A DNA stretch of 64,000 nucleotides, taken from Paragonimus westermani. Lineage: Eukaryota; Platyhelminthes; Trematoda; Plagiorchiida; Troglotrematidae. The stretch is from contig QNGE01000928.1 in NCBI GenBank assembly GCA_008508345.1, forward strand, positions 36,404 through 100,403, read 5' to 3'. The notes under the pieces were generated by a model. The model saw only the letters and a list, made by a program, of their open reading frames with translations, did not search any database and was not told where the DNA came from. Within the stretch, counting starts at the first letter, position 1. Each line of letters opens with the position of its first letter. Position numbers and translations under genes: made by a program. Below are positions 24,361-38,330 of this stretch, piece by piece.

Positions 24361-27300
24361 ACTTAAACTGTTGTTTAATGGCCAACGTTTTCGACGATCA
24401 GAAGGGTGTGTTTCCAGTTGCTCCAAGGAGTTTGGTGGATAGCATCCAACTTTGTCAACAGCGAAGCACACAATTCAAACTGTATTGATCTACGTTAGGA
24501 TGCAAATCACCGTTGGTTGTGTCGGCATTCACTGGGTGGGCTGCGTAAGATCCCCACAATTAACTCAATGTTTAGTAAACGCTACACAGAGCCTGTCATG
24601 TTACAGTTCACTTAGATGGCGTGAACAACAAAGACAATAACCATCGACAGCTTAATGCTACAATGAAGACGTTTAGGAACTTGATCAACGCCTGTGCGAA
24701 TTACACCCATAATACAGTGAAGTTAGTCCCACTGCTGTAAACCGTCTGGTTTCCCTGTGCGTAGTTAACATGTGAACGTCTGATTTATATCAGATGCCGT
24801 GTCTTTCATCTTTGCTGTGGTTGTAGGAATACTCGCGTAAGTAGAACAAATATGACGCTTGAGACCATGGGAATGGAACACGTAGTAAAGTGACTGGAAA
24901 ATGCATTAGCATAACTACTGATGAGCAACATTCATTGAACATTAATACCGGCCTCATATGACTGGCGGCATTTATCAATCACGAGTATCAACGTCAACGT
25001 CGCGCCACCGTTTGCGGTTCTGATTTATACATACAAATGTGATGTTGCTATGCTCTATTGGTCAGTCTGAAATATTTTGCTCTTTGTGAACAGAATCAGT
25101 CGGCTGATGTGTTTGTTGTTGGTTCACCTACGAGTACAACTCAAGATAATAATCGATGTGTACATTTCCCCTTTCCGTTTGAAAAGTGATACCGTTTGTT
25201 CCCGTGATAACCACACGTTTACGACTGATAATAAGTGAAACAACCCCACGGCGTAAGTTGCGTCTTTTGGCTGCATTGTACAAATGATTCGGAGTGATTC
25301 GGTTTTTCAACTTTCTCTACGGACACTCTTTACAGTGTTTTGTTCATGTGCAAAAACACACGACGGCAATTTTCTGGTCAGCTGGCTACACTCACAAGTT
25401 ACAACAGATAAATCAAAGTACATTAATTACTTTCATAAAAGTTGTTCAGCTCACCTGTGATACATTGTTCCAAAAACTCTTTAATCGACTGTTCATGCAT
25501 TCTGCTGGGGTTCTATTGAAAGTTCGTTGATACGCCGTTTCAACTGATCCCATATCCGTATTTGCAGCAGGCCAGCGAAGTAGATCCAGTCTTTTTGTAT
25601 TATCTAATGAACTGGAACAACGCCTTCGACCCCCCTAAAATGTCTGGTTATGTGAAGCAGAAACCGCATTACTTTCTCCGAGCTGGATATGTCATTGGCT
25701 AACTGAAAACGATTTTCTTGTTGAGAGAAGCTGTGTTTTTGAGGCGCATCCTATTAAATAGAGTTAACGTGCTGTAACTGATTGTGAAAAACTACTGCTA
25801 AACGTCTGAGAAATGCAGTTGGTGGAAATGGTTTTGCCTTCCGCCGAAATTCTTCGTTTGTTTCTCTGCGGAGGGCATCATACCGATGACCATAATAACC
25901 ACTAGGAAACTTTCAAGGTGCTCTTGGATAGAATGGACTGACTTACCCAAGAACCGGAATAGTGAGACACCGGCATCTCTAGTAGGGTTTACCAGAATGT
26001 TATTTGTTTGGTTTTATCGTTTCCAGTTTTCGTTAACATAACTTCAAACTGTATTTGTGAAGTGACTGATGAGGTAAGACTTTTGTCATCAAACCTCAGA
26101 GTAATGCTGAAATATAATTGCAGTTTATTAGTCGTTAATGTACTCATGTTAATCGGCTTGGAAGATTTTGAGACTACAATTCACCCGACCTCATATTACG
26201 CGTAGGTGAATTTCCGTGTATGAATTCACATTCCCTATTCTCTTTCGCCTAGTGTTGGGTCAGACGACCACTGAACACCAAGCAAGTCTCACAAATACGG
26301 CAACTGGAGTTACGTTCCCGGTCCGAAAGAGAATATGCATTAACTTTAAACTCTAGTAAGGGCAATGAAGAAGTTTGGCGCACCAACCATATTGTCCGTG
26401 TGAAGGTGAAACCATCAATCAACAGTGAGAGATGTCGAGTTTGTAGCAAATAAAATTCCTGATTAATCAGTAATAAGTCTGGTAGGATTCATCCAAATCC
26501 GCGGAAGTATAACTAGAAGGTAATGTTACTTAGTCTGATCCAAACTGGGTATGGTGTGTGGTTGTTTGACCTGTCCTTTGAACATACTGATTAAAAACAG
26601 ATATTTCGAATTGCTCTTGATGGTCTCTAAATTACAACTGTCAGGTTGTGGTACAAACTTTCTGCCATCGTTGCCTGTCAATTCTTGTACGTAGACGGTA
26701 AGCTTCCTTCAACGAGTAATTAAATTTGAAGACTCCTATAACCTCAATAATAAAACGGACCATCTTGATCTAATTAAAGAGTTCCCAGCTTCAATTGCGT
26801 TCACATAAGTAGTTTCCGAGCGAATACATGCTGCGAAAAACGTCATTATCATTTACAGGTCTGTGACCCCTAACTACAACTCGGAAACGTAAACAAGCCC
26901 ATAAATTTTTTTAGCGGATATCTGAAATCACAAGTGCACTCGATGATAAAAGACCACAGACAGTTAAATTTCAGCTAAAACTGGTTAACTAACTGGTTAG
27001 GCCAGTGAGTTTATATATATTGTTAACCCCTAAAGCCTTATTGAACCGACTACGTAGAAATACTTCATTGAGAGTTTTCCATACTTTAATGACTGCTATG
27101 TTCTAGTGGTAACGAATGTTTCCGGACAGTTTATGCACGCGGCTTGCCCAAAGGAAGTCAGTGAATCCTATGAGTACCACATCCATTCTTTCGTAGTGTC
27201 AGTTACGCGGTCACTGCAGAAAGTTTCTAGCAACACGTTTCTTTGGAGCTCGCAATCATGTTAAAGACCGACCAGATGATTGGATGTATTCCTTAGTCTG

Positions 27301-28639
27301 GTAATACATTCTGAAATCCTGTTTTAGTGATCAGTTTGATTGATATCGATCTCATTTAGTAGACAGACCCAGTGAAACAATTTGCAGCACACTCAAGCGC
27401 ATTGGTATAAATGTAAAGATTTGTTCTTTTTCCACAAAATTGGCACGAAAACTTAGAGCGCTCGTAAAGACGGTAGAATTCCATGACTACGCCAACTGTG
27501 AAAGTCACACATAGCTGCACTTTGTTGGACCTATTACAGAACAATAGTTTCGTGCAGTTGGGGGCTTGCCCGACAAAAATTCCATAAAGTGTACTGGTGT
27601 GTTTGAGAGGCATAAAACGCCTTTATCTTGTGCTGAAATTGCCGTTCCATTTCTTAATCAAGACGAGGTTCTACATCAGTTAGAAACGATTCATTTTCTT
27701 TGTGCTTGGTCTATTTGTATTGGTATGTCTACATTGTCACAGCCAATCGTATGTGATAATCACCCAATTTTACACATCTCCCAGTTGCAAGTCACAGCTT
27801 GAATTTAACCACCTTTCCCACTAACATGGTGCGTTGTCACAATCCGTGATGTTTGGTGTTTGCCGAAGCCATGGTAGTCGATTGTGCTGGATTGTGCTGG
27901 ACACGGTTTTTCGCTCCCAACAACTGTTTGCTGTTCTACATTCGGTTCGTCACAATTCTCGTCTAGCTAAGAAATATTGATGTTAAATATTTATTACAAC
28001 TAAATGGCGTAAAAACCAAGTAAACCAAAAGTATCGAGGTTTACTCCCATCTAACGAGGATATCATTCTGTCACCGGTGAGTACTAATTTGGATGAAATA
28101 ACTGCAAAACACCTGTTTCGTATTATCTTTGTTGGAAATCAATGGGGCGTAGGACGCTACGTATTGCTTTAAAGATTACATAACTTATGAGAGAATTGGA
28201 CCAACAGCTGTCATTACATCTGAACGAGCATATTCGGGTTTGTCAACTGAGTGACGGGCAATCGTTGGCCACAGTAATGCCGCAACTCGGTAGTCGATCG
28301 AACTGGGTTGAGGTATACTGTACAGAGAAAAGGGTTACACTATTTGTCAGACCTCATCTAACTCCAACAGGCGGGTTCAGAGAGAAGTTTAGTTGCTGCC
28401 GCGTCCGTGATTAGTGACAAAGGAAGAGTGCAGTTGTACGGTCCATCTACCTTTCGTTGTTGCATTTGCATGCACACATGCACGCACACAATTGCTCACT
28501 CGCGTGAACCTTCCCGTTGCACAGCTGCACGTGCGCACCATGGCTAGCCTGCTCAGACATGCTCTGTCCTTCTCTCGTTGACTTTTTATTGTCATCGATC
28601 CGCCCGCTGTAAACTCCGTTCAATGTTAACTGTAATGCA
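24361..28639. other. Intergenic, nothing recognised
   Basis: There are no conserved domains, RNA genes or repeats apart from a 10-bp duplication (GATTGTGCTG twice near 27880-27900). The 75-codon frame 28187-28414 is unassigned. Confidence 0.35.
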
Positions 28640-29420
28640 CATTTCATGTTGACCAGTCAAGATACACAAGGTTCCTCCTCACTCCAGTGCCTAGTGTGGG
28701 CATAACAACATCCGCTATCATGCGAGTTGATATGACTTAAAAGGAATTCAAGTGGCCGGGCATCCGCAAAGATACTAAGCAATTGTCAAGACGTCCACAG
28801 AGAATCCTACTTTATACTACACAGCTGAACGGTCGAATGAGCAGAAAAAATTATGTACATCAAAACAAAATACTCGTTCGTTGTGTTCCTACAAAATAAG
28901 CAATTGCGTGTCAATTGAAAGAGGAATTGAAACTGCGTCTGTCCGTAGAGCGAGTGCAGAAACTATCCGCTGAAAAACATCCACAATACATACAAAATAC
29001 CTCGATATCAGGCTTGTGCGTTTGTATTCACACGTGACTCTTCATAAGAGAACGTTCTACACTGCAGGCTGATCAATATCCGACAAGAATACCAGAGAAC
29101 TAGAGCTTATTCCGCATACGATACGATGGTGTACGAACGAAATATGTTGTTCGGCTACGCCCATCCAATATGACCACTCCATTGCCACCAGTAAATGTAC
29201 TTCTACCCATCAGAACATTGGACAAGACCGGAGCATAGGACTTGCTCTAATGTGTTTCTCAGTTTTGCAAATCCGCTTCGCATTATCTAAACGCTCATAC
29301 TTCGATGAAGTGACGATAAGGCTAGTTAGAAAATTCGCATCTTCCACCCAGCAAGACCATCTGCAGGCAGGGGTAAGAAAATCAATCATATGGAGTTAGT
29401 CCTGAATAGGGCTTCCGTCA
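28640..29420 (+). pseudogene. Possible Gypsy integrase N-terminal fragment
   Basis: Near 28730-28790 the + strand reads KEFKWPGIRKDTKQLSRR. Ty3/Gypsy integrases have FVWPGIxKDxxxWxRxC between the two halves of the HHCC zinc finger. The Cys pair is lost and no clear catalytic core follows; the downstream 600 bp contains stops in every frame. This is one motif only, so the call is weak. Confidence 0.35.
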
Positions 29421-29492
29421 TTCACAGGTAGACTCAACATTTATGGCAGTACTCCCATGTCTTTGTCTCCCACCGCTGAAGTATAGAATTGT

Positions 29493-30480
29493 TCAGTGGC
29501 GGACAAAATGGGCACATTGCTCCCCAGTGACGTCCATCGTAACGGAATGGACTACATGTTTGAGAATACCTATGCGCCATTCCTGCCGGCTCAGTACTTG
29601 ATCAGGATCATCACTTATAAACGGATCATAGTGGACCTGTAACCAATATTTCACTCTCGCCTTCACTATGCTTTGGACGTTCTCAATGGAATTAGGCATA
29701 GGCGAATACGATACTAATCCTAATAGCTGCCCTGCTTGATAAGCATCTTCAGAGATGTTTTCCAAATCAGTATGACAAGGAGCATTGCCACAAATTACCA
29801 TTATTGTTGACATAGCTGTGCCGATCTTAAGTTTATTCATCAAAGCACGGAACCACTGCATATAGCCAGTACACTTGTAGGCACCTCTTCGCACCTTAGA
29901 GGTCGTAATAGAACTTTCTGTTATTACTCCAATGAAATATACGTTTCGGCCTCTGCTGTTGGTGACTGAAATGCACGCTTTCGTTCCATTCAAAGAACGT
30001 CCTATCGAGCTTGTTTAAAATGGGTTGAAGTTCGTTTCATATTTTCAGTTAACAGTCTTAGAGCTCGCATAACATTCCAACAATCGATAGACAAATTGCC
30101 GTCGTACCGCCCGGTTCTCTTTGGTGTTTATACTGACGGGAATTTGCCACAACTTCTTCACAGTGATGAACCGCCCATTCAACTATCGACTGATAGCAGT
30201 TGTCGATATATCGTTCGCAAACTCTGTTTTAGCACGCATTCTCAAAAGTACGAGAATCACTGTCGGGGTTGTGAAGATCCATTCCAGTATCATATCGATT
30301 TCCAATTCATTCAGAATTTTAATTCACTCCTCTGCAAGGGTGCGTAGCTGATGCAATCGACATGGAGTCACTTGTTCGCGGTCTTCCAAGTGACTCCATT
30401 TAGGCGACCTACCATGCGCCAGTCATCGCCTCTTTCGAAAGCTTCAATAATGCATCTGTGCATATCGGGATTGATGCGGT
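29493..30480 (-). pseudogene. Mariner/IS630-like DDE transposase relic
   Basis: In order on the minus strand there is a helix-turn-helix start with EAFERGDDWRMVGRLNGV (about 30470-30400), then a linker with stops. The catalytic domain follows in a 166-codon open frame (29993-29493): NSRGRNVYFIGVITESS, VRRGAYKCTGYMQWF, VICGNAPCHTDLEN, and YSPMPNSIENVQSIVKARV. These match cut-and-paste transposases of the IS630/Tc1/mariner group. The usual DNAPCH carries the second catalytic Asp, which is Gly here (GGC). The third acid in the IEN motif is retained. Stops in the N-terminal half and the lost Asp make it inactive. Terminal inverted repeats were not identified. Confidence 0.8.
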
Positions 30481-32412
30481 TTTACGTGCGTCTGTCACTC
30501 CTGGCTGATTTGGGAATACTGAAACGCATTTGCGAGGCTACTTGACTGCACCCGTGTTGTAGGTCACAGGATGATAGAGGACATTCATTGGTTCGTGCCC
30601 TCTGCCCCTCTCTCCTAGGCTGGACTCTGTTACCTGATCGGACCACATGACGGCATTGACAACTCAAGTATTCTGTTGGTCATCGCCCTATCGAAAAGGC
30701 CGCAAACCATGACTCCACTAGACCAACCAGTTCCTTAGCCTGAAAACACAATGGAGAAATTCTACCATCTTAAAACGAAAGGTATTTGCATGAAAGAGAA
30801 ACCAATGTGGAAAAAGGTATAGAGCGACGTTCGGACCTCAGCGCCACGTTCGGCTTGAAGAGTTCGAGCTATAAACCTAGGCAGCGCACGGTAGTGAGTC
30901 ACGGCATAGCTGTTTTCATACATGTGCGCGTATGAACCATAGTATCCATTCTACCTTTGACGTGGTTCTGTCAATACAGAAAAATGCCGAATAACCCAGC
31001 AGACAATATGACGATAAATGCTTACTGATCGGTCGAAGAATTGTGGATTTTGCTCTCAACCGTCCGGGTCTCAGGTGCCCATGTGCTACTGCGAAGACGG
31101 TGCGTTTTGTATGGCGGCAGAGATGGGGTACGTGTGGATAGGCAGTTTTGAAACGATGAATTTGAAAAGTGATTATTTCGCGCCGTACCGACTCAACTGG
31201 ATCAGTGCGGCTGAAACTGGCCAGAACACGCTGGAGGGAAGTTAATTTGAACCAGCATTGCGATTGGTGGAAGCTATGGTTACTCAGATGTAGGGTGAGG
31301 TTGGACAAAACTGGCGGGACCTAAGTTAACATACTGAAGCAAGCAAGATGCTCGGACTGGTGTTGCTCCATGGAACGCAAGAGGTTGGGGCTTGTTCATG
31401 TAAACGGAATACCAAGTTATATTAGCCCAAGCCTTTTATTTTCAACCTACCCGAAAAATCAGACTGAACATTGATGCCTTGCTATCTGTGTGTTACCAAG
31501 CCATTTTATTCTAGCGTATCGTGCATAACAGTGAGCATTAGTGAGCTTTCTCGGTTTTACTCCAGTAGACAGCTTCATCCTTATTTTTAATTAACGTTCA
31601 ATGTTGACTATTTCCATGGATATCCTTACGGTAACAATAACGGGTTGTGCTCACCTGCTGACATGGACGAATTGGTGTAGCAACTTGGGGAAGTCAATTA
31701 TCCAGTACACTCCTTGATATCTTTTGCTAACAACCAACTTTCCGTCTTTTCAGATTTACACACTGAACCCCCTGTTGTGCCTGTCGTGCCTTAACAGAAG
31801 TGTATCGTGTAAAACGGCCGAATTCTAAAAGTTGTCCCAGCTCTCAAATTTCCACTGACCAACCAGCTAGGCTGTTGAGGTCACTAGTTTAAAAACCTAC
31901 ACGAACTGAAGCTCTGGCACAGCTAACCCTAAATATTTTGAATTTTTAGGACCATTGAACTTAGCTGACACTACATAACGCATACAACAAAATACTCTGC
32001 AGTATTTTGTGAGAGTTGCTGAGAATTTCCTATTCGTCTTCTTATAGCTGCACTATTCGCTCCTCTCGATTTTGTGTTTTCCGCACTGAAGCTACTGCTG
32101 ATTTCTAAATTACTGGTAGTTTAGCTGATAACAAGGGGTTGGGTAAATGATTCATGTAACCAAATAAACCCCTTTTCTTTAATGCTCGCAATAGTGAACT
32201 AATCGGACCCATGGAATGAACAGGGTGCCACAGGTTAGTCTAAAGGTGTATGCTACGAGTAGTGCAAGTAAAAATGAAAAGTGAAGAAATTGCTAGAACG
32301 TTCCAACTGTTTTCTGTAGCAAGTAGTAAGGAAAAACGCAGTAACATACGCATATACAATCGTGGTTTTTGTAGAGTACAGCCAGTTGAACGGGTGGCGG
32401 ATGACGTGCTCA
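30481..32412. other. Intergenic, nothing recognised
   Basis: Short frames only. The stretch may contain the 5' flank of the transposase relic. Near 30830-30870 ACGTTCGG recurs, faintly similar to 6565-6600, but this is too little to call. Confidence 0.3.
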
Positions 32413-32731
32413 ACTATTAGTGTTGTGAATCCAGAAGGCGGTCGACACAAAGGTTACTTTTCTGGAGAAACCAACACACTACTTGAGCGTCTAAGGACGA
32501 CTAGAAACGGAAACACTCATTTGCACACCATACTCATCTGAGGATGCTCCAGTCGCTTTGGAAACAATGTATCAGTTCCGTCGTGTAGCGAAAGCCATTA
32601 TATGTCATTCTGCCCTCCAACGATCCATCCCGTATCTCTGCCGCATCTATCACGCGATTATCTCGATCAATGCTGCTACTGAATAGTGGTGTGAGTAGTA
32701 TGGTGCGACCGTATCTCCTCACCACAGTAGG
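32413..32731 (+). mobile_element. MITE-like repeat, copy E (near complete, ~319 bp)
   Basis: The left end is ACTATTAGTGTTGTGAAT (a small insertion in ACTAGTGTTGTGAAT) and the right end is CTCCTCACCACAGTAGGT. Internally it is nearly identical to copy A over more than 100 bp and is the reverse complement of copy D throughout. Confidence 0.8.
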
Positions 32732-35700
32732 TTGTGGCAAATTGACGCTTCTGTTGAAGGCACTGGAATCAAACAACAGGCTTCACTTTCAAGTAGTCGA
32801 AAACGTTTCAGTCTCATTTTACACCTACCTTGATCTTAGGCTGACATTAGCAATGCCTGACTGACATAGTTCAGCCAACAGACGAACAGAACTGCCTTGG
32901 CTGATAAGTCAAGTAATCATCAATATAGTAACACCACTAAGTTAGCTTCACAGTAATAAGTGGGACTGAGGTGTCAGCCTATTGCCTTCTCAACATCCGC
33001 ACACTAGCCTGTAAGAAACTAACTGCAACATTTGCTCGAATGTGATTCTCTTCTTATTATTGCTATGAATATAATTCACGTATTATTACAGCCCGGTTGA
33101 AAGAGAGATCAATTTTGCAATCGTAATGCAATTTAAGACGATCAGTCGTTGTTTGTATAACGGAATTACTGTTGTTTTTGTTATCCGGTGTTATCATTCC
33201 TGTGTCCTTCGCATTTTGTGCCACCACAGTTTGTCAGTCGGCGGAATGCATGTGTGTGTTTGCTAACCCAGCTTCTTTCAACTAACACTGGACGTTCAAG
33301 GATGTGTTTGTCAAACAACGGGAATTTTTATGGATTTTTTGTTCCGTTGCCACTGGTAACGGGCAAGGTATAGCACTCTATCCACCGAATCACGTATCAA
33401 AATTGTCAACTGAGTGGTTTTGTAAATTATTAATCTAAAGACTGCTGCCCTTAATTCAAAAATATGAGAAGGTATTTTAAACAGCAGATTTCTAGTCAAC
33501 AGTCGAGTGAACACAATCCCGTCAGCATACAAACGGCCTATCCGACCTTCTTGTTGTAACAAACTAGCGAAGAAAACAAAATTAGTTCCCGGTCATTCAT
33601 CACCTGGTTAATTATGGTGTGATTATCTATGCGGTTTTTGCTAAGGTGAAAACAGACCGATTAGGCAGCTTGAATCATATGACACAGATAATGCGTTTGA
33701 CTTAAACGAAAATATCAAAGTTACCAGATTAACTTTGCGTCTAACGCTATAGTCAACTCAAGGCTCTACGTTTGAAGTGGATAAATCATACATACCAGGG
33801 TTATCGGCAGATTATTGTGGCAACGTAAGTGTTGTCAGACACTTCTTTTGCGTACACAAAAAGGAACTTTGGTAGTTTCACCACTGGTACTTGGTCTGTA
33901 CGGAATGAAACCCAACAGTTCAGAAGACCGAGTGGAATGATTCGGAGACCTCTGAAGACAAATGGTCTCAGCAGTATATGAAACAACTGCAGCTGTTCCG
34001 TCACATCTGGCAATGCTCTTGACTGATGTGTTGTACAGCCTAAGTAGCATACCCCATAGGAACAATGAATACGACGAAACAGTAGCTTCAGGCAAGACAT
34101 CCTTCAGCTTTAGAACATTCACTTACTAAATGACTGAGCATAGTTATATCAGGGTTTAAACCGCCTGTCTGACCTCCTGGTTACAAGAGAAAAGCGGGGA
34201 AAATGAGTTAGGTTTCAGTGCATCACTTTTAAGTTGCTTGCAACTCAATTATACTAGGTACAGTTTAAAAACATGCCTGCTGATACAACAACTTGCGTAC
34301 GTACAGAAATAGCGTCTAGGCTCTCAACGAGAGACAAACCGATTTCTATGTTATTACACGAATTTGTCCCAATTGGTATACCCCTTATTGTAACCATCCT
34401 CTACGAATAAGCCCCGCATAAATGTCGATTCCTTTTCATTACCACTCTTGAGATCCATTTTTAAGGCACCTGTTTAGCCAACGAATAGGATTTCTTCATT
34501 GTTCAACCACAGGAAGATTCTAAGATCCATAATTTGAACGGTTCATCATTCCCTGTAGTGTACTGTACGCTACAGTGAGACTATCGAGAGACAAGACCTG
34601 GCCGTTTAAGTATGGGCCCCATAGTGAACTCACTTTTATCTTGAGATTTGGTGAATTCTGCAATTATGTTGTGACATGGTGAGCAGTCAGGTGTAGAAAT
34701 GATGACATTAAATAAACGCTAGATAGTTTCTTTTGTTGGCAGGAAAACGTCAGCGAACATACTTGATCACTTTCTGGTGTTAAAGGTTTCCAACAAACTG
34801 GAAGTGAAAATTGTAGATGCACTAAAAAAGTAGCTGGTTGTTTTAGATATCCATCTCATCCTCCATTTGTTAGTACGTCGTTTGTGGTCATGTGGAGAAT
34901 AATCGGTTTCATTTTAGTTGAACAATCATGAACAAAGAAGATACGCCAAGCATGCAATTCACACTTAGCTCACTTTAAACCAAACTCAAAATGTGCGCCG
35001 CCCACATTACTAGAGGATGACAAATTTAAGTGTACGTATCGGTGGTAAAAGACACCGGGTTTGTGTATTATGTACAAATCACACATGGTTCCATTAAAGC
35101 GGTTCCCTTCAAACTTAGCCGAATCCACCAATTATTTCTAGCTCAAAATAACTCAGGGAAGGTTTTTTGAGTGACGAGAGCTACATATTTTTTGTCTTTG
35201 AAAGCGGTTATGTTAGCTTGTGTTTGTGATCTACTTTATTAAGTAGCTTAATTTCAATTCTACTGAATAGTGTGACGTTTTTTATTATTTTTTAAAAGCA
35301 TTTCAACTGGAAATATGTTTTTCCAGTATTTTTGGTAGTCGGAGATCAAATCAATTAGTCACACATGATAGAAATATGGTTGTCGTGAAATTCTCCACAT
35401 TGGGCTTTGACGTTGGATAGAGATCAGTCAGATGAGTAGGAGACTCTCAAACTGTACTTCCAAAATTCCAACTGTTCAAATTTGCGCTTCGAACAGTACT
35501 CCAAGAACCGTTTTTATTCCGTTATAAAGCGGAACATGATAGACGCACTGTTCAGAAATTCCAGGAAACACTACTGTATGTTCAGTTAGTCTAAATTCGT
35601 TGTGCAGTTTGACACCATTATTTGCGTTGCACTGTCACACTGCGTTGCACATACGAGTTAGATCGGTTTATTTACCAGAAGTAAATCTGTGAACTGTGGT

Positions 35701-37811
35701 TGTTACCACACTGCGCTTGTTTTTCTCACTGTCGTATTCAGTTAAGACAGGTGTTTTTGGGAGCTTTCACACTGTTCAGTTCAAGGGTCTGAAAATTGGA
35801 CGTGGATATTTGCTTTAGCCAAACATGTACATATTGATTTTCAGAAGATACTTGAAACTGCGCATGGCTGACTTAATCAAATGCGTATTCTTTTTATGCA
35901 GTGTGATAAGCCTGATATTTGGTTTGCGTGTGGCTACAATTTCATCGCCAGGCAGCCTAGCCACACGTCTCTTATAATTGCGCCTCTTTAGTTAGAACCG
36001 TCTATCGGGGTTGGTGAGTTTATAACTGAGTATAAATAAGGCATCGACGCAGCGAATTAACCAGTAGTTGCTCAGAAATTTTGTGATTAGTTAATCAGAC
36101 TTTGAACCGATTATGACATGAGCTCAAAATAATTGTAATCTGTGTGAAAACTGGTGCGAAAGTGTATAGTTTAGCCGTAAACCATCTATAAACCCCGTTT
36201 TCTAGAAGTTCTTTATGCTTAGTGACAGAAATCATCATTTAAGAAAGCGTAGTTGGTGCTCGATCAGAAAACAAAGGTCCAGTCAAATTCCTAGTAGAAC
36301 TTCCGGAAACTAGTCGTTGATCTTTGGCTGCTGCATCTTCACTTCATACGGCTGCACAGGAGATCAACTGACATTGTGCTCTACACGATCTCCCACAATA
36401 CCTATACATAAAAACGCCTAAAGACAATGGAACGCAGGCAACATGTCCTATGTTACTTGTATTTTCGGGACTGAATTCAGCAGTACACTTAGATACATTT
36501 TATCACATCTTTTGTCGATAAACTAATATATATTATCTCGTATTCATGTACTTCTGGTCGTGGTGGTAAATGGTTAACAAACATCTATCTAAAACATTAC
36601 GTTTGGACCTTTTAGAATGAATTTCTGGAATTCCAACTTGGAAATGCCTCTCTCTTTGTCCACCATTCTTCCATCGTCATTATTTTGGCTATACATCGCC
36701 CAACCTGGGTATTTTTTCAAATGACAAGAAATGTCACCTCAAACGTCCTCTTTGAATATCCAGACGTGATAAATTAAGTTAGTTTTTAAAGTTTTGCTCC
36801 CCTAACCAGCACACAGTTTGGTTACCTCCAGCCTCTTGTGTCGACAATTTTAGCACGTTCACGCCTTCTTTCAAATATCTCAGTACTGGCTCGAAAATAA
36901 GATAATTATGCGGGATAAAACGTTTAAACCTTAGGTAATCGAATCTCTTTTTAAGTGTGATAATCAGTACATTTCGCGTGGTATAAGCGCTGCCAGTCCG
37001 GTGATCTGAAGAGTGGTTGCGTGGTTCAAAATATTTTTAGGTCATTTGACTGTTTTGCTCAGAACTAACCCAAACCATTGAGGTACTATAATAAACGTCC
37101 TTTTGGTCACGGTTGTTCTCGTCATAAATGATTCACAGTAACAATTAATGGTTTCAATATACTGTACTGCTGACAGTAGAGGATAAACGATCCAAGTACT
37201 AATGGCCGGCTACATTTCCTCAAAAATAATCATCACCACCTCGGAAAATGTATGTCAAATAAAAATTGTCGGCTAACATGAAAACACCTTATTAACACCA
37301 AAGATAGTGACAGGTTCTAATAAGTTTTAGTGACTTTTTATTGTGAGTTAAAAACCATCGAACAATGCCATTTTCCCAACTTTCCTTCCTCCCAATATAT
37401 GATTTGTTGTAGGAATTCCCCAAGTAATCACCTGACCAGTTTACTTATATTGGCAGACATTATATAAAACTCACGCCTTACTAAATGTAGACAAGGAGTG
37501 AAATTTTCATACGAGCCTAGACACCTGTTCTATATGGTTACCTGTTTTCCTGATCTGGGTCAATTTGCAGTCTACATGTTTCTCTTATTTTGTTGATGTG
37601 TGTACAAAAACATTGAACCTAACCACTGTTGTACACATTGTAACTGGAAAAAAATGAACCAACAGCAGACATTGAATACAGATATAAGTTAAAAATGTTT
37701 ATCAGACTACTTTGAAAATGGAATTCTATTTCAAAATTCACTAAGGCTGATGAAATACATACCATATATGCTGCCAATAACGGTTGTTACAGCTATCTTA
37801 TTAGTGCTGCA
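32732..37811. other. Long AT-rich intergenic stretch, nothing recognised
   Basis: Over 5 kb the frames are short. The two overlapping frames at 34122-33801 (minus) are the longest and match nothing I know. A short phrase near 33525-33550 recurs loosely at 34160-34190 (CGGCC/CGCC, TATC/TGTC, CGACCT/TGACCT), perhaps an old repeat. Confidence 0.35.
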
Positions 37812-38330
37812 ATGTTCTACCATTATTGTTGTCGAGGAAGTCGCCGGTTTTCCGATGACGCTTTGGCGAACGGGTCTGGAGATTTTACAATGGTGGTTCA
37901 CCACGCCGTTGACTTAAAACATCTTCTGGCACAGCAACTCAAGCCTATAGGGGCTGTCACTGATCGTTTATTTACATCAGACTTGATTCCATAGGCACTG
38001 GTCGGTGGGAAGCAATCAGTTGAGGCCCACCCGAACGGCATCACCTAGTTTCCTTACGATGCCCAGGCTGACTTGACGTTCCATGCCTGGTTCAGACGGT
38101 ACGCAGACCTGTTCATGCCAGTGTGGTCAATCGCGAATGTGAGCGTTTCAAGCTTGGCTAACCTACCGAGAATCAATTCAAATGTCTGGTGTTCGTCTGC
38201 TACCCCGACTTCCCGAAACAAGCAATACTCCATACTCGATTGTTAAGCAAGGTACAACAAGATCCCACGACAACGCTCCAGATGCTCACCACTGAGAATC
38301 ATCACCTCATCAGTCTCAAACATGACACTG
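37812..38330 (+). pseudogene. Gypsy gag relic
   Basis: The + strand contains an N-terminal-like segment (DLKHLLAQQLKPIGAVTDRL at about 37910-37970). A strong gag phrase, YDAQADLTFHAWFRRYADLF, lies at 38054-38113; retroelement gag proteins have ADLTFxxWFRRYADLF. A stop at 37992 and later frameshifts break it. It begins a Gypsy relic whose integrase lies 900 bp downstream in the same orientation. Confidence 0.65.

Noticed and set aside
26060..26110. CTGATGA word followed by ATCAAAC, as a further hammerhead
   Set aside because: The stem II arms do not pair in the required register and no element tail surrounds it.
33801..34122. Two overlapping minus-strand frames of 95-99 codons
   Set aside because: Overlap in two frames without any domain indicates chance.
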